Assembly: GCF_019704555.1 (NCBI RefSeq)
Contig: NZ_AP024745.1
Span: 1,856,001-1,920,000 of the forward strand
Origin: Actinoplanes sp. L3-i22
Lineage (GTDB): Bacteria; Actinomycetota; Actinomycetes; Mycobacteriales; Micromonosporaceae
Reading direction: 5' to 3'
DNA length: 64,000 nt
In this document: positions 17,956 through 28,618 of the stretch, one piece after another
How the letters are laid out: each line of letters begins with the position of its first letter
How positions within the stretch are numbered: position 1 is the stretch's first letter
The notes under the pieces: generated by a model
Seen by the model: the letters and a program-made list of their open reading frames with translations, nothing else
Told to the model about the DNA's origin: nothing
Database searches by the model: none
Translations under genes and position numbers: made by a program

Positions 17956-20900
17956 GTGTCAGACTCCTTCGTGCACCTGCACGTTCACACCGAGTATTCA
18001 ATGCTCGACGGAGCGGCCCGGATCAAGGAACTCATCGGGGAGGCGAAACGGCTCGGCATGCCGGCCGCCGCGATCACCGACCACGGCAACATGCACGGCG
18101 CGTACGAGATGTACAAGCAGTCCAAGGACGCCGGGATCACCCCGTTGATCGGGGTCGAGGCCTACGTCGCGCCGGACTCGCGGCTGAACAAGACCAGGGT
18201 CAAGTGGGGCCGTCCGGAGCAGAAGAGCGACGACGTCTCCGGTAACGGTGCGTATACGCACATGACCATGTGGGCCCGGAACGCGGTCGGCCTGAAGAAC
18301 CTGTTCCGGCTCAACTCGCGGGCCTCCATCGAGGGCCAGCTCGGTAAGTACCCGCGGATGGACTTCGACATCATCGCGGAGCACGCCGAGGGCATCATGG
18401 GCACCACCGGCTGCCCGTCCGGCACCGTGCAGACCCGGCTGCGGCTGGGCCAGTTCGACGAGGCGCTGAAGTCCGCCGCGCGGTACCAGGAAGCGCTCGG
18501 GAAGGACCACTACTTCCTCGAGATCATGGACCACGGCCTGTCGATCGAGAAGCGGGTCCGCGACGGCCTGCTGGAGATCGGCAAGAAGCTCAACATCCCG
18601 CCGCTGGTCACCAACGACTCGCACTACACGTACGAGGAGCAGGCCGCCGCCCACGACGTGCTGCTGTGCGTGCAGACCGGCAGCAACGTCGCCGACCCGA
18701 ACCGGTTCCGCTTCGACGGCAACGGCTACTTCGTGAAGTCGGCCGAGCAGATGCGCGCCGTCGACTCCTCCGAGGCCTGGCAGGAGGGGTGCCGCAACAC
18801 CCTGCTGGTCGCCGAGAAGGTGGACATCGACGGGATGTTCACGTTCAAGAACCTGATGCCCCGGTTCCCGATCCCGGACGGCTTCTCCGAGGAGGAGTAC
18901 TTCCGGCACGTGGCGTACGAGGGGCTGCGCAAGCGCTTCCCGGCCGGCATCCCGGACACCCACGTCACCCAGGCCGAGTACGAGCTCGGCGTGATCATCA
19001 GCATGGGCTTCCCGGCGTACTTCCTGGTCGTCGCGGACTTCATCCAGTGGGCGAAGGACAACGGCATCGCGGTCGGCCCGGGTCGTGGCTCCGCCGCCGG
19101 CTCGCTGATCGCGTACGCCATGGCCATCACCGACCTGGACCCGATCCAGCACGGGCTGATCTTCGAGCGGTTCCTCAACCCCGAGCGCGTCTCGATGCCG
19201 GATGTCGACATCGACTTCGACGAGCGCCGGCGCGCCGAGGTGATCCGGTACGTGACCGAGAAGTGGGGCGACGACAAGGTCGCCCAGATCGCCACGTTCG
19301 GCACGATCAAGGCGAAGGCCGCGATCAAGGACTCGGCCCGGGTGCTGGGGTACCCGTTCGCGGTCGGCGACCGGATCACCAAGGCCATGCCGCCGGACGT
19401 GATGGGCAAGGGCATCACCCTCGGCGGCATCTTCAACAAGGACGACAAGCGCTACAACGAGGCCGGCGAGGTCCGTTCGCTGTACGAGACCGACCCGGAC
19501 GTGAAGAAGGTCATCGACACCGCGCGCGGCATCGAGGGCCTGATCCGGCAGACCGGTGTGCACGCGGCCGGCGTGATCATGAGCGCCGAGCCGATCATCG
19601 ACCACATCCCGCTGATGCGCCGGGCCGCCGACGGCGTGATCATCACGCAGTTCGACTACCCGACCTGCGAGGGCCTGGGCCTGCTGAAGATGGACTTCCT
19701 GGGCCTGCGGAACCTGACGATCATCGACGACGCGAACAAGAACATCGAGCTCAACCACGGCGCGCCGCTGGACCTGCTGGCGCTGCCGCTGGACGACAAG
19801 CCGGCGTACGAGCTGCTCACCCGCGGCGACACGCTGGGCGTGTTCCAGCTCGACGGCGGGCCGATGCGGTCGCTGCTGCGGCTGATGAAGCCGGACAACT
19901 TTGAGGACATCTCGGCCGTCCTGGCGCTGTACCGGCCGGGCCCGATGGGCGTCGACTCGCACACCAACTACGCGCTCCGCAAGAACAAGCTCCAGGAGAT
20001 CACCCCGATCCACCCGGAGCTGGAGGAGCCGCTGCGGGAGATCCTCGAGCCGACCTACGGCCTGATCGTCTACCAGGAGCAGGTGCAGCGCGCCGCGCAG
20101 ATCCTCGCCGGGTACACGCTCGGCCAGGCCGACCTGCTCCGCCGGGCGATGGGTAAGAAGAAGAAGGAGATCCTCGACAAGGAGTTCATCCCGTTCCGCG
20201 ACGGTTGCCGCGAGCACGGGTACTCCGACGAGGCGATCCAGGCGGTGTGGGACGTGCTGGTCCCGTTCGCCGGCTACGCGTTCAACAAGGCGCACTCCGC
20301 GGCGTACGGCCTGGTCTCCTACTGGACGGCGTACCTGAAGGCGCACTACCCCGCCGAGTACATGGCCGGCCTGCTCACCAGCGTCGGCGACGACAAGGAC
20401 AAGATGGCCGTCTACCTGGCCGAGTGTCGTCGGATGGGCATCCAGGTGCTGCCGCCGGACGTGAACCAGTCGGCCGGGCCGTTCACCCCGATCGGCAAGG
20501 ACATCCGGTTCGGCCTGGGCGCGGTCCGCAACGTCGGCGGCAACGTGGTGGAGGCGATCGCCCGCTGCCGCAAGGAGAAGAGTGAGTACACCGACTTCTA
20601 CGACTTCCTGTCGAAGGTGGACGCGGTGGCCTGCAACAAGCGGACCATCGAATCGCTGATCAAGGCGGGCGCGTTCGACTCGATGAAGCACAGCCGCAAG
20701 GGGCTGCTCGCCGTGCACGCCGAGGCGATCGACGCGTACGCCGGGGTCAAGCGCAACGAGGCGGCCGGCCAGTTCGACCTGTTCGGCGCGTTCGGCGACG
20801 AGAACGGCGGCTCCTCGGCCACGGTGGCGATGCCGACCATCCCGGACAGCGAGTGGGACAAGCGCGACAAGCTCACCTTCGAGCGGGAGATGCTCGGGCT

Positions 20901-21489
20901 CTACGTCTCCGACCACCCGCTCGCCGGGCTGGAGCAGGTGCTGCAGAGCAACGCGGACGTCAGCATCGCCGCGCTCAACGAGGACGGCACGGTCCAGGAC
21001 GGGCAGATCGTCACGATCGCCGGCATTCTGACCGGCGTCCAGCGCCGGATCACCAAGCAGGGCCGGGCCTGGGCGTCGGCCACCGTGGAGGACCTCGCCG
21101 GCGGCGTCGAGACGCTGTTCTTCCCGAACACCTACGAGGTGATCGGCCAGTACATCGCGGAGGACGCGATCGTCGTGGTCAAGGGCCGGGTCGACCGGCG
21201 TGACGACACCCCGCGGATCATGGCGATGGACATGTCCATCCCCGATGTCTCGCACAACCCGGACGGCAAGCCGGTGGTGCTGACCATGCCGATCACCAAG
21301 GTCACCCCGCCGCTGGTCGACGAGCTCAAGGACATTCTGGCCAGCCACCCGGGCGACACCGAGGTGCACGTCCACCTGCAGAACGGGAAGCGGACCACGG
21401 CCGTCCGGCTGGTCGCCGCCCGGGTGGCGGCGACGCCCGCGCTGCGGGCCGACCTGAAGATGATCCTGGGTCCCGCGGCCGTCGCCTGA
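17956..21489 (+). CDS. dnaE: DNA polymerase III alpha subunit (DnaE1 type)
   Basis: 1177 aa replicative polymerase. Order: PHP domain ([14 protein letters not shown] at residues 6-20, [13 protein letters not shown]), palm with [16 protein letters not shown] and the catalytic [12 protein letters not shown], fingers ([45 protein letters not shown]), a helix-hairpin-helix region and a C-terminal OB fold ([22 protein letters not shown]). Length is typical for actinobacterial DnaE1. GTG 17956 follows GAGGGGG. No intein is visible. Confidence 0.97.
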   Translation: MSDSFVHLHVHTEYSMLDGAARIKELIGEAKRLGMPAAAITDHGNMHGAYEMYKQSKDAGITPLIGVEAYVAPDSRLNKTRVKWGRPEQKSDDVSGNGAYTHMTMWARNAVGLKNLFRLNSRASIEGQLGKYPRMDFDIIAEHAEGIMGTTGCPSGTVQTRLRLGQFDEALKSAARYQEALGKDHYFLEIMDHGLSIEKRVRDGLLEIGKKLNIPPLVTNDSHYTYEEQAAAHDVLLCVQTGSNVADPNRFRFDGNGYFVKSAEQMRAVDSSEAWQEGCRNTLLVAEKVDIDGMFTFKNLMPRFPIPDGFSEEEYFRHVAYEGLRKRFPAGIPDTHVTQAEYELGVIISMGFPAYFLVVADFIQWAKDNGIAVGPGRGSAAGSLIAYAMAITDLDPIQHGLIFERFLNPERVSMPDVDIDFDERRRAEVIRYVTEKWGDDKVAQIATFGTIKAKAAIKDSARVLGYPFAVGDRITKAMPPDVMGKGITLGGIFNKDDKRYNEAGEVRSLYETDPDVKKVIDTARGIEGLIRQTGVHAAGVIMSAEPIIDHIPLMRRAADGVIITQFDYPTCEGLGLLKMDFLGLRNLTIIDDANKNIELNHGAPLDLLALPLDDKPAYELLTRGDTLGVFQLDGGPMRSLLRLMKPDNFEDISAVLALYRPGPMGVDSHTNYALRKNKLQEITPIHPELEEPLREILEPTYGLIVYQEQVQRAAQILAGYTLGQADLLRRAMGKKKKEILDKEFIPFRDGCREHGYSDEAIQAVWDVLVPFAGYAFNKAHSAAYGLVSYWTAYLKAHYPAEYMAGLLTSVGDDKDKMAVYLAECRRMGIQVLPPDVNQSAGPFTPIGKDIRFGLGAVRNVGGNVVEAIARCRKEKSEYTDFYDFLSKVDAVACNKRTIESLIKAGAFDSMKHSRKGLLAVHAEAIDAYAGVKRNEAAGQFDLFGAFGDENGGSSATVAMPTIPDSEWDKRDKLTFEREMLGLYVSDHPLAGLEQVLQSNADVSIAALNEDGTVQDGQIVTIAGILTGVQRRITKQGRAWASATVEDLAGGVETLFFPNTYEVIGQYIAEDAIVVVKGRVDRRDDTPRIMAMDMSIPDVSHNPDGKPVVLTMPITKVTPPLVDELKDILASHPGDTEVHVHLQNGKRTTAVRLVAARVAATPALRADLKMILGPAAVA

Positions 21490-21519
21490 CGCGCGGGCCG
21501 GATCTGGAAGGATCAGAGG

Positions 21520-22242
21520 GTGCAACCTGAGGAGCCCTTGACACCGCAACCGGTCGGGCCGTCCTGGTGGCGGCCGCAACAGACCAGCCGCCGGCCGTGG
21601 CGGCGGACGCTCGCCGTCGCGTTCGGCAGCGCCGCGGTGGTCACCGTGCTCGGCGCCCCGCTCGGGCTGCTCTGGCACCAGGTGTCGCCGTCGGTGCCGG
21701 TGATCGACGCCGGCGCCAACGGCATCGTGGTCAACGACCCGTCGCCGGAGCAGTACATCGCCGCCGACGGCTGGCTCACCCTGCTCGGGATCGGCTTCGC
21801 GCTGATCGTGGCGATGGCCGCCTGGATCCTGCTGCGGCGGGACCGCGGGCCGGCCCTGCTGCTCGGCGTGGTCGCCGGCGCGGCGGCCGCGGTGCGCTGG
21901 ATCGCGGTCCCGATCGGCGAGCTGCTCGGCAAGGACGCCTACGAGCACTGGCGGGCCACGGCCACCCAGGGCGCGACGTACCTGGCGCCGCCGGCCCTGC
22001 ACTCGGTCGGGCCGACGCTGGTCCCGCCGTTCGTCGCGGCGATCGTGCTGACCCTGCTGGCCGGTTGGTCGAACGACCCGGATCTGGACCAGCCGGGCGC
22101 GCAGCCCGGTTACGGCCCGAACCACGGGGAGTACGACTCCTACGAGTCGCCGGTGGTCAGTTCGGGCTGGCCGGCCGGGCCAGATCCGACAGCGGCACCG
22201 GCACCGCCCGCACCCGGGCCAGCAGACCAGCCTCACGGTTGA
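21520..22242 (+). CDS. DUF2567-type membrane protein
   Basis: 240 aa. A cytoplasmic Pro/Arg-rich tail is followed by four hydrophobic segments (about 29-50, 84-104, 109-130, 166-183). SPEQYIAADGWLTLLGIGFALIV and LGVVAGAAAAVRWIAVPIGELLG are the recognisable conserved parts of this actinobacterial membrane family; function unknown. GTG 21520 has GGAAGGA upstream. Its last 86 bp, a Pro/Ala-rich tail, overlap the 3' end of the LON-domain gene on the opposite strand. Confidence 0.8.
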   Translation: MQPEEPLTPQPVGPSWWRPQQTSRRPWRRTLAVAFGSAAVVTVLGAPLGLLWHQVSPSVPVIDAGANGIVVNDPSPEQYIAADGWLTLLGIGFALIVAMAAWILLRRDRGPALLLGVVAGAAAAVRWIAVPIGELLGKDAYEHWRATATQGATYLAPPALHSVGPTLVPPFVAAIVLTLLAGWSNDPDLDQPGAQPGYGPNHGEYDSYESPVVSSGWPAGPDPTAAPAPPAPGPADQPHG

Positions 22243-22861
22243 GCAGCCGCAGCTCGGCGCGCAGCCGGGCGGCGGTGTCCGGCGCGGCCAGCAGCGCGTG
22301 CCGTTCCTCGACGGTGAGCTGGGCGGTCGCGGCGACCAGGTGGGAGAGCACGGTCGGGTCGTCCGGCAGCTGGTCGAGGATGTCCGCACTCGGCCGGAGC
22401 AGCTCCAGGTAGGCCTGGAACGCCGTCAGGACCCGTGGTCGCAGCAGCTCGGCCAGCTGGTCCGGGGTCTCGTCGGGCAGCCACTCGACCCGCGCGGTCA
22501 GGTAGGCCTCCGGGCCCTGGCTCACCTCGAGCACCCGGAAGCGGCGGCGCCCGACGGTCATGATGTCGAACCGGCCGTCCGGCAGCTCGGTGACGTGCCG
22601 CAGCTCGGCGGTGCAGCCCACCTCGAACAGCTCGGCGGCGCCGACCGGCGTGGGCGGCGGGGCCGGACCGTCCCCGGGCTCGGGCGCGACCTCGGTGCCG
22701 TGCCGGAAGGTGACCACGCCGAACTCAGCCGGTGGCTCCGCCGGTTGGGCCTGCAATTCCCGCACGAGGGCGCGATAACGCTCCTCGAAGATGTGCAGGG
22801 GCAGCACCAGACCGGGAAAGAGCACCGTGCTCAGCGGGAAGACCGGCAGCCGATCGCTCAC
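22157..22861 (-). CDS. LON substrate-binding (PUA-like) domain protein
   Basis: 234 aa stand-alone LON N-terminal domain without ATPase or protease. MSDRLPVFPLSTVLFPGLVLPLHIFEERYRALV is the classic opening, followed by GCTAELRHVTELPDGRFDIMTVGRRRFRV. These proteins are presumed to bind unfolded or specific protein substrates; precise role unknown. It is convergent with the DUF2567 gene, sharing 86 bp at the 3' ends, and divergent from the next gene with 87 bp between. Confidence 0.92.
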   Translation of the reverse strand: MSDRLPVFPLSTVLFPGLVLPLHIFEERYRALVRELQAQPAEPPAEFGVVTFRHGTEVAPEPGDGPAPPPTPVGAAELFEVGCTAELRHVTELPDGRFDIMTVGRRRFRVLEVSQGPEAYLTARVEWLPDETPDQLAELLRPRVLTAFQAYLELLRPSADILDQLPDDPTVLSHLVAATAQLTVEERHALLAAPDTAARLRAELRLLNREAGLLARVRAVPVPLSDLARPASPN

Positions 22862-22948
22862 GCGTTCAGCCTAGTCGTCCGCTGACCTTGGTCAACCCGG
22901 TCGGTAAACGGGTCGCGGCGAGTCGGTCGTGATCGATACCGTGCCGCG

Positions 22949-23710
22949 ATGCCATCGAACTTCGACTGTCTGGGTCTCGGCGGGCTCGATCGGGCCGCCT
23001 TCAACCGTCTGCTCAGCCCGATCATGGCCGAGTCCGAGCTGCTCGGCGAGCGGGACGGGCGGACCGTGCGGCGCTGGACCGACCCGTCCGGCGTCCGGCT
23101 GATCCTCACCCTGCGCGGCGACGACCTGCAGGAGATGCTGCCGTCCTTCGCCGGCACGCCCGGCGCCCGGCTGCGCGCCGCCCGGCGGGTCAACGACGAG
23201 ATGATCGTCGCCGACGTGGTCGACGAGGAGGGCGAGCAGGTCACCATGCTGGCCGCCGCGGCCGAGCAGCTGCATCTGCTCGACGGGCCGCTGGACGGCC
23301 TCGGCTCGGTGGTCGCGCTGGGCGGCGGGGTGACCGTGCACGCGGACGAGGCGGCCTACCACGCGTCGGACGCGAGCATCCTGGGCACGCCGGAGGAGGG
23401 GAAGGAGCCGGTCCGGATGGGCGCCGAGTCGTTCATCTCGTACGGCGTCTTCGACCAGGCCGACGGCGAGCCCTACGCCCAGCTGGCCGGCGTGGTGCTG
23501 GCCGCCGAGCGCCGCCGGGTCCGGATCTCCGGCGGCGAGTTCACCGTGGCCCGGGTGCGCACCGCCGGTTTCGAGTCGGACGTCTGCCTGCCGGGCGACC
23601 TGCCCACCCCGGCCCCGGGCGCGGTCCTCGGCGGCGTCGTGTACCTGGTCGCCGACCTGCCCTTCGAGGCCACGCCCGAGCCGCAGCGCCGTGCCTGGTG
23701 GCGCAGGTGA
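22949..23710 (+). CDS. Conserved-looking protein of unknown function
   Basis: 253 aa, soluble, no signal or membrane segment, and no family recognised. Composition is ordinary for the genome, with well-formed alternating beta and alpha stretches: LGLGGLDRAAFNRLLSP, RRWTDPSGVRLILTLRGDDLQEMLPSF, FISYGVFDQADGEPYAQLAGVVL and RISGGEFTVARVRTAGFESDVCL. TACCGT at 22937-22942 is 6 nt before the ATG, so the message may be leaderless. It lies just ahead of hisD, 70 bp away. Confidence 0.72.
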   Translation: MPSNFDCLGLGGLDRAAFNRLLSPIMAESELLGERDGRTVRRWTDPSGVRLILTLRGDDLQEMLPSFAGTPGARLRAARRVNDEMIVADVVDEEGEQVTMLAAAAEQLHLLDGPLDGLGSVVALGGGVTVHADEAAYHASDASILGTPEEGKEPVRMGAESFISYGVFDQADGEPYAQLAGVVLAAERRRVRISGGEFTVARVRTAGFESDVCLPGDLPTPAPGAVLGGVVYLVADLPFEATPEPQRRAWWRR

Positions 23711-23768
23711 CAGATCCCAACGCCTGGGCCGGGCCGGTCGCGGCGACGGTCCGGCCGGGGCTGCCGCC

Positions 23769-23781
23769 TAGACTGGTGCCG
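23769..23781 (+). promoter_or_regulatory. -10-like box giving a leaderless hisD message
   Basis: TAGACT at 23769-23774 matches the actinobacterial -10 pattern and is 6 nt before the hisD GTG, so transcription would begin at or next to the start codon. No convincing -35 is visible and no ribosome site precedes the GTG, which agrees with a leaderless transcript. Confidence 0.5.
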
Positions 23782-25118
23782 TGCTGAATCGGATCGACCT
23801 GCGCGGCTCCCGCCGGGACCCGCGCGGTCTGCTGCCCCGTGCCCAGCTCGACGTCTCCGTGGCCGTCGAGAGGATTCGTCCCGTTGTCGAGGCGGTCCAT
23901 GAGCATGGGTTCAGCGCGATCCGGGAGGCGACCGAGCGCTTCGACGGCGTGACGCTGGAGCGGCTGCGCGTGCCGGCCGAGGCGATCGCCGCCGCGGCCG
24001 AGACCCTCGAGCCGGAGGTCCGCGCCGCCCTGCTCGAGTCGATCAAGCGGGCCCGCAAGGTGCACGCCGACCAGCGGCGGACCGACGTCACCACCCAGGT
24101 GGTCGACGGTGGCACGGTGACCGAGCGCTGGGTGCCGGTCAGCCGGGTCGGGCTCTACGTGCCCGGCGGCCTCGCCGTCTACCCGTCCACCGTGGTCATG
24201 AACGTGGTGCCGGCCCAGGAGGCCGGTGTCGAGGGCCTGGTCGTGGCGTCGCCGCCGCAGGTGTCCAACAACGGCCTGCCCGATTCGCGGGTGCTGGCCG
24301 CGTGCGCGCTGCTCGGCGTGACCGAGGTCTACGGCGTCGGCGGCGCGCAGGCGATCGCGATGCTGGGCTACGGCTCCCGCGGCGCAGCCGCGCAATCAGG
24401 CTCTGCCGGTGCGGTCGATTTCGAACATTGCGAGCCGGTCGACGTGATCACCGGACCGGGCAACATCTGGGTGACCGCGGCCAAGCGGCTGCTGCAGGGC
24501 CGGGTCGGGATCGACGCCGAGGCCGGGCCGACCGAGATCGCCGTCCTGGCCGACGAGACCGCCGACCCGCGGCACGTCGCCGCCGACCTGATCAGCCAGG
24601 CCGAGCACGACCCGCTCGCCGCGAGCGTGCTGGTCACCGACTCGACGGCGCTCGCCGACGCGGTCGAGGCCGAGCTGGCCATCCAGGTCACCACGACCAA
24701 GCACGACGAGCGGGTGCGCACCGCGCTGGGCGGGGAGCAGTCCGCGATCGTGCTGGTCGACGACCTGGAGCAGGGGCTCGCGGTGGTCGACGCGTACGCC
24801 GCCGAGCACCTGGAGATCCAGACGCGGGACGCGCGGGCGTGGGCCATGCGGGTCCGGAACGCCGGCGCGATCTTCGTGGGCGCCTGGTCGCCGGTGTCGC
24901 TGGGGGACTACGCGGCCGGGTCGAACCACGTGCTGCCGACCGCCGGCTGCGCCCGGCACTCGTCGGGGCTGTCGGTGCAGTCGTTCCTGAAGGGCATCCA
25001 CGTCATCGAGTACGACGAGGCGGCGCTGCGCGACGTCGCCGGTCACGTGGTGACGCTGGCGAACGCGGAGGACCTCCCCGCGCACGGGGATGCCGTGAAG
25101 GTGAGGTTCGACCGGTGA
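23781..25118 (+). CDS. hisD: HisD, histidinol dehydrogenase
   Basis: 445 aa zinc enzyme oxidising L-histidinol to L-histidine in two NAD steps. [54 protein letters not shown], the [11 protein letters not shown] segment, [16 protein letters not shown] and [12 protein letters not shown] are all family hallmarks. It leads the his cluster. Its stop overlaps the hisC GTG as GTGA, indicating coupling. The GTG start appears leaderless. Confidence 0.97.
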   Translation: MLNRIDLRGSRRDPRGLLPRAQLDVSVAVERIRPVVEAVHEHGFSAIREATERFDGVTLERLRVPAEAIAAAAETLEPEVRAALLESIKRARKVHADQRRTDVTTQVVDGGTVTERWVPVSRVGLYVPGGLAVYPSTVVMNVVPAQEAGVEGLVVASPPQVSNNGLPDSRVLAACALLGVTEVYGVGGAQAIAMLGYGSRGAAAQSGSAGAVDFEHCEPVDVITGPGNIWVTAAKRLLQGRVGIDAEAGPTEIAVLADETADPRHVAADLISQAEHDPLAASVLVTDSTALADAVEAELAIQVTTTKHDERVRTALGGEQSAIVLVDDLEQGLAVVDAYAAEHLEIQTRDARAWAMRVRNAGAIFVGAWSPVSLGDYAAGSNHVLPTAGCARHSSGLSVQSFLKGIHVIEYDEAALRDVAGHVVTLANAEDLPAHGDAVKVRFDR

Positions 25119-26188
25119 CGACGATCGACGAGTTGCCGATCCGGGACGATCTGCGGGGCAAGTCGCCGTACGGCGCGCCCCAGCTGGACGTGCCGGTGCG
25201 GTTGAACACGAACGAGAACTCGTACCCGGTGCCGGAGGACGTGGTCGACGCGATCGGCAAGGCCGTCCAGGCCGAGCTGCGCGATCTCAACCGCTACCCG
25301 GACCGGGACGTGATCGCCCTGCGTACCGAGCTGGCGGCCTATCTCGGCCACGGGCTGTCCACGGCGAACGTGTGGGCGGCGAACGGGTCGAACGAGGTGC
25401 AGCAGCAGCTGCTCCAGGCGTTCGGCGGGCCGGGGCGGAAGGCGTTGGGCTTCGGGCCGTCCTATTCGATGCATCCGCTGCTGGCGCAGGGGACGGGCAC
25501 CGAGTGGATCGGTGCGCTGCGGGACCCCGATTTCGGACTGAATCCCGAAAGAGCCGTCGAGGAAATCCGCAAGCACGACCCTGACCTGGTCTTCGTCTGC
25601 TCGCCGAACAACCCGACCGGGACAGCCCTCGACCCCTCGGTGATCGACGCGGTGCTGGAAACCGCACGCGGCATGGTGATCGTCGACGAGGCGTACACCG
25701 AGTTCGCCCGCCCCGGCACGGTGAGTGCGCTGAGCCTGCTCCCCGGACACCCCCGCCTGGTGGTGAGCCGGACGATGAGCAAGGCGTTCGGCTTCGCCGG
25801 CGGCCGCCTGGGCTACCTGGCCGCCGACCCGGCCGTGGTCGACGCGGTCCAGCTGGTCCGGCTGCCCTATCACCTGTCCGCGATCAGCCAGGCCGCCGCG
25901 CGGGCGGCCGTGGTGCACCGCGAGTCGCTGCTCAAGACCGTCGAGGCGATCAAGGAGCAGCGCGACCGGATCGTGGCCACGTTGCGGGGTCGCGGAGTCC
26001 AGGTGGCCGACAGCGATGCGAACTTTGTCCTGTTCAAGACGCGGCCCGATCAGAAGGCCGCGTGGCAGGCCTTCCTCGATCGCGGTGTGCTGATCCGCGA
26101 CGTGGGCCTGACCGGCTGGCTGCGCGTCACCGCCGGCACCGAATCCGAGACTTCCGCATTTCTGCACGCCGCCGAGGAGATTCTGTGA
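25115..26188 (+). CDS. hisC: HisC, histidinol-phosphate aminotransferase
   Basis: 357 aa fold-type I PLP enzyme that converts imidazole-acetol phosphate to histidinol phosphate. [12 protein letters not shown] opens the substrate region; [46 protein letters not shown] and the PLP lysine in [18 protein letters not shown] are intact. GTG 25115 overlaps the hisD stop. The open frame upstream to 24302 lies inside hisD and is a shadow. Confidence 0.96.
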   Translation: MTTIDELPIRDDLRGKSPYGAPQLDVPVRLNTNENSYPVPEDVVDAIGKAVQAELRDLNRYPDRDVIALRTELAAYLGHGLSTANVWAANGSNEVQQQLLQAFGGPGRKALGFGPSYSMHPLLAQGTGTEWIGALRDPDFGLNPERAVEEIRKHDPDLVFVCSPNNPTGTALDPSVIDAVLETARGMVIVDEAYTEFARPGTVSALSLLPGHPRLVVSRTMSKAFGFAGGRLGYLAADPAVVDAVQLVRLPYHLSAISQAAARAAVVHRESLLKTVEAIKEQRDRIVATLRGRGVQVADSDANFVLFKTRPDQKAAWQAFLDRGVLIRDVGLTGWLRVTAGTESETSAFLHAAEEIL

Positions 26189-26796
26189 GCCGCACCGGGC
26201 GGATCGACCGCGTTACCAACGAGACCAAGGTGCTCGTCGAGATCGACCTCGACGGCACCGGCAAGGGCGACCTGAGCACCGGCGTCGGCTTCTACGACCA
26301 CATGCTCAACCAGCTCGCCAAGCACGGCGGCTTCGACCTCACCGTGCGGACCGAGGGCGATCTGGAGATCGACTCGCACCACACCATCGAGGACACCGCG
26401 ATCGCGCTCGGCGAGGCCTTCGCGCAGGCGCTCGGCGACAAGCGAGGCATTCGACGGTACGGCTCGGCCACCATCCCGATGGACGAGGTGCTGGTCCGGG
26501 CGGCCGTCGACCTGTCCGGCCGGTCCTACGTGGTGCACGACGAGCCGCTGCTCACGCCGTACATCGGGCCGGTCTACGCGACCAGCATGACCCGCCACAT
26601 CTTCGAGGCGTTCGGCCACGCGGCCAGGGTGACCCTGCACGTGGACGTGCTGCGCGCCTGCCGTCCGGGCGGTCACCCGGACGCGCACCACGTCGTGGAG
26701 GCCCAGTTCAAGGCGTTCTCCCGGGCGCTGCGCGAGGCCGTCGAGATCGACCCGCGGAACGCCGGCGCGCTGCCGTCGACCAAGGGCGTGCTCTGA
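26185..26796 (+). CDS. hisB: HisB, imidazoleglycerol-phosphate dehydratase
   Basis: 203 aa monofunctional dehydratase with no phosphatase domain, as normal in actinobacteria. Manganese-binding motifs [17 protein letters not shown] and [20 protein letters not shown], plus [20 protein letters not shown], are complete. GTG 26185 overlaps the hisC stop as GTGA. A separate histidinol-phosphate phosphatase is not in this window. Confidence 0.97.
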   Translation: MSRTGRIDRVTNETKVLVEIDLDGTGKGDLSTGVGFYDHMLNQLAKHGGFDLTVRTEGDLEIDSHHTIEDTAIALGEAFAQALGDKRGIRRYGSATIPMDEVLVRAAVDLSGRSYVVHDEPLLTPYIGPVYATSMTRHIFEAFGHAARVTLHVDVLRACRPGGHPDAHHVVEAQFKAFSRALREAVEIDPRNAGALPSTKGVL

Positions 26797-26797
26797 G

Positions 26798-27415
26798 ATG
26801 ACGAACGTGGTGATCCTCGACTACGGGTCGGGGAATCTGCGCTCGGCGGAGCGGGCCGTCGCCCGTACCGGCGTGGAGGTCGTCGTCACCAGCGACCTGG
26901 ACGCCGCGGCCGCAGCCGATGGTCTCGTCGTGCCCGGCGTCGGGGCCTACGCGGCGTGCATGGCCGGGATCCACGAGCTGGGCGCCGGTCCGATGATCGC
27001 CGCCCGGGTCGCCGCGGGCCGTCCGGTGCTCGGCATCTGCGTCGGCATGCAGATCATGTTCGACTCCGGGGTGGAGCACGGGGTGGAGACCAAGGGCCTG
27101 GGGCTGCTGCCCGGCTCGGTCACCCGGCTGCACGCCGAGCGGATCCCGCACATGGGGTGGAACACCGTCACGGTGCCGGCCGGCTCGAAGCTGCTCGCCG
27201 GGCTCGCTGCCGACACCCGGTTCTACTTCGTCCATTCGTACGCCGCACGGGATCTTGATCTGTTGCGGGATGCCGCCGTGACGATCGCGGCCCACGACCA
27301 GCCGTTCGCGGCCGTGGTGGAGGCGGGCGCCCTCAGCGTCGCCCAGTTCCATCCGGAAAAATCGGCCGATGCCGGATTTGAGCTGCTGCGCACCTGGGTC
27401 ACCACGCTGCGATGA
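26798..27415 (+). CDS. hisH: HisH, glutaminase subunit of imidazole glycerol phosphate synthase
   Basis: 205 aa class I glutamine amidotransferase that feeds ammonia to HisF. The nucleophile Cys is in PVLGICVGMQIMFDSG, and the His-x-Glu dyad is in AQFHPEKSADAG. VILDYGSGNLRSAERAV opens the protein. ATG 26798 is 1 bp after the hisB stop. HisF is encoded 2 kb downstream, beyond three other genes. Confidence 0.97.
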   Translation: MTNVVILDYGSGNLRSAERAVARTGVEVVVTSDLDAAAAADGLVVPGVGAYAACMAGIHELGAGPMIAARVAAGRPVLGICVGMQIMFDSGVEHGVETKGLGLLPGSVTRLHAERIPHMGWNTVTVPAGSKLLAGLAADTRFYFVHSYAARDLDLLRDAAVTIAAHDQPFAAVVEAGALSVAQFHPEKSADAGFELLRTWVTTLR

Positions 27416-27488
27416 GAGAGCTTGCGAACGAATCCATGGACTCAGTCTTCAGCTCAGCGCGGCGCCGGAGCGCAGCGGAGGTGACGCG

Positions 27489-27812
27489 CTGAGCAAGGAA
27501 CGTGCGCGACGGCGGGCCGAGCGGCTCGTCGTCGAAGAGCGAGAGAAGGCCGTCCGGGCCCGGAAAGTGGCCCGGCGGCAGCGACGTCGTGCCCTGCTCA
27601 AGAAGCTCGAGCTGCCGAAGATCGGCAGCGACGGCCGCCTCTACCAGCGCAGCCGGCGCCAGCGGGCCGGCATCGCGATCGTGCTGCTGCTGGCGATCGC
27701 CGCGGTCTGGATGTTCATCCCGGAGACGGCGCTGCGGATCCTGCTCACCGTCCTGCTAGTCCTGGCCGCCCCCGCGCTCGTCGTCGTGGTGCTCGGCCGC
27801 CGTTCCTCCTAG
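27489..27812 (+). CDS. Small basic membrane protein inside the his cluster (apparent CTG start)
   Basis: 107 aa. The first 58 residues are strongly basic ([20 protein letters not shown] ... [19 protein letters not shown]), then two adjacent hydrophobic helices ([18 protein letters not shown] and [19 protein letters not shown]). Function unknown; perhaps nucleic-acid or lipid contacting. A perfect GGAGG (27477-27481) lies 7 nt before CTG 27489. No ATG, GTG or TTG in this frame fits; the open frame otherwise reaches back into hisH. It is 8 bp before priA. Confidence 0.72.
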   Translation: MSKERARRRAERLVVEEREKAVRARKVARRQRRRALLKKLELPKIGSDGRLYQRSRRQRAGIAIVLLLAIAAVWMFIPETALRILLTVLLVLAAPALVVVVLGRRSS

Positions 27813-27820
27813 GGAGAAAA

Positions 27821-28549
27821 GTGACTCTTCAACTGCTGCCCGCCGTCGACGTCGCGGACGGTCAGGCGGTCCGCCTGGTCCAGGGCGCCGCCGGCTCGGA
27901 GACCGCCTACGGCGACCCGCTCGACGCCGCGCTGGCCTGGCAGAACGACGGCGCCGAGTGGATCCACCTGGTCGACCTGGACGCCGCGTTCGGCCGCGGC
28001 TCGAACGCCGAGCTGCTCGCCGACGTGGTCCGCCGCCTGGACGTCAAGGTGGAGCTCTCCGGCGGCATCCGCGACGACGAGTCGCTGACCCGGGCACTGT
28101 CCACCGGCGCGCAGCGGGTCAACATCGGCACCGCCGCCCTGGAGGACCCGGAGTGGTGCGACCGGATCTGCGCGGAGTACGGCGACCGCGTCGCGATCGG
28201 CCTCGACGTCCGCGGCCGCACCCTGGCCGCCCGCGGCTGGACCAAGGACGGCGGCGACCTGTACGAGGTCCTCGCCCGCCTGGACAAGGCCGGCGCCACG
28301 CGGTACGTGGTCACCGACATCACCAAGGACGGCACCATGCGTGGCCCGAACCTGGAGCTGCTCCGCGAGGTGTGCGCCGCCACCGACCGGCCGGTGATCG
28401 CCAGCGGTGGCGTCTCCACCCTGGACGACCTGCGCGCCCTGGCCACCCTGGAGTCGATCGGGGTGGAGGGCGTGATCGCCGGCAAGGCGCTCTACGCCGG
28501 CGCGTTCACCGTCCGACAGGCTCTCGACGCCCTGCTCGAGACCCGGTAG
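27821..28549 (+). CDS. priA: PriA/HisA, probable bifunctional phosphoribosyl isomerase (His and Trp)
   Basis: 242 aa (beta/alpha)8 barrel. [69 protein letters not shown] and [16 protein letters not shown] are the HisA/PriA pattern. In actinobacteria this enzyme also does the TrpF step. Supporting that here, trpE, trpC, trpB and trpA are in the window but no trpF. GTG 27821 has AGGGAG upstream. The bifunctional assignment is inferred from lineage and context. Confidence 0.95.
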   Translation: MTLQLLPAVDVADGQAVRLVQGAAGSETAYGDPLDAALAWQNDGAEWIHLVDLDAAFGRGSNAELLADVVRRLDVKVELSGGIRDDESLTRALSTGAQRVNIGTAALEDPEWCDRICAEYGDRVAIGLDVRGRTLAARGWTKDGGDLYEVLARLDKAGATRYVVTDITKDGTMRGPNLELLREVCAATDRPVIASGGVSTLDDLRALATLESIGVEGVIAGKALYAGAFTVRQALDALLETR

Positions 28550-28618
28550 TCCGACTACCCGGACGATGAAGTAATTGTCGCTGGTGCTTAACGGTTCCCG
28601 CCCGCCAGGCTGGGAGCC

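Noticed and set aside
17998..22389. 1463-codon minus-strand open frame opposite dnaE
   Set aside because: Same GC-driven shadow; dnaE motifs are all on the plus strand.
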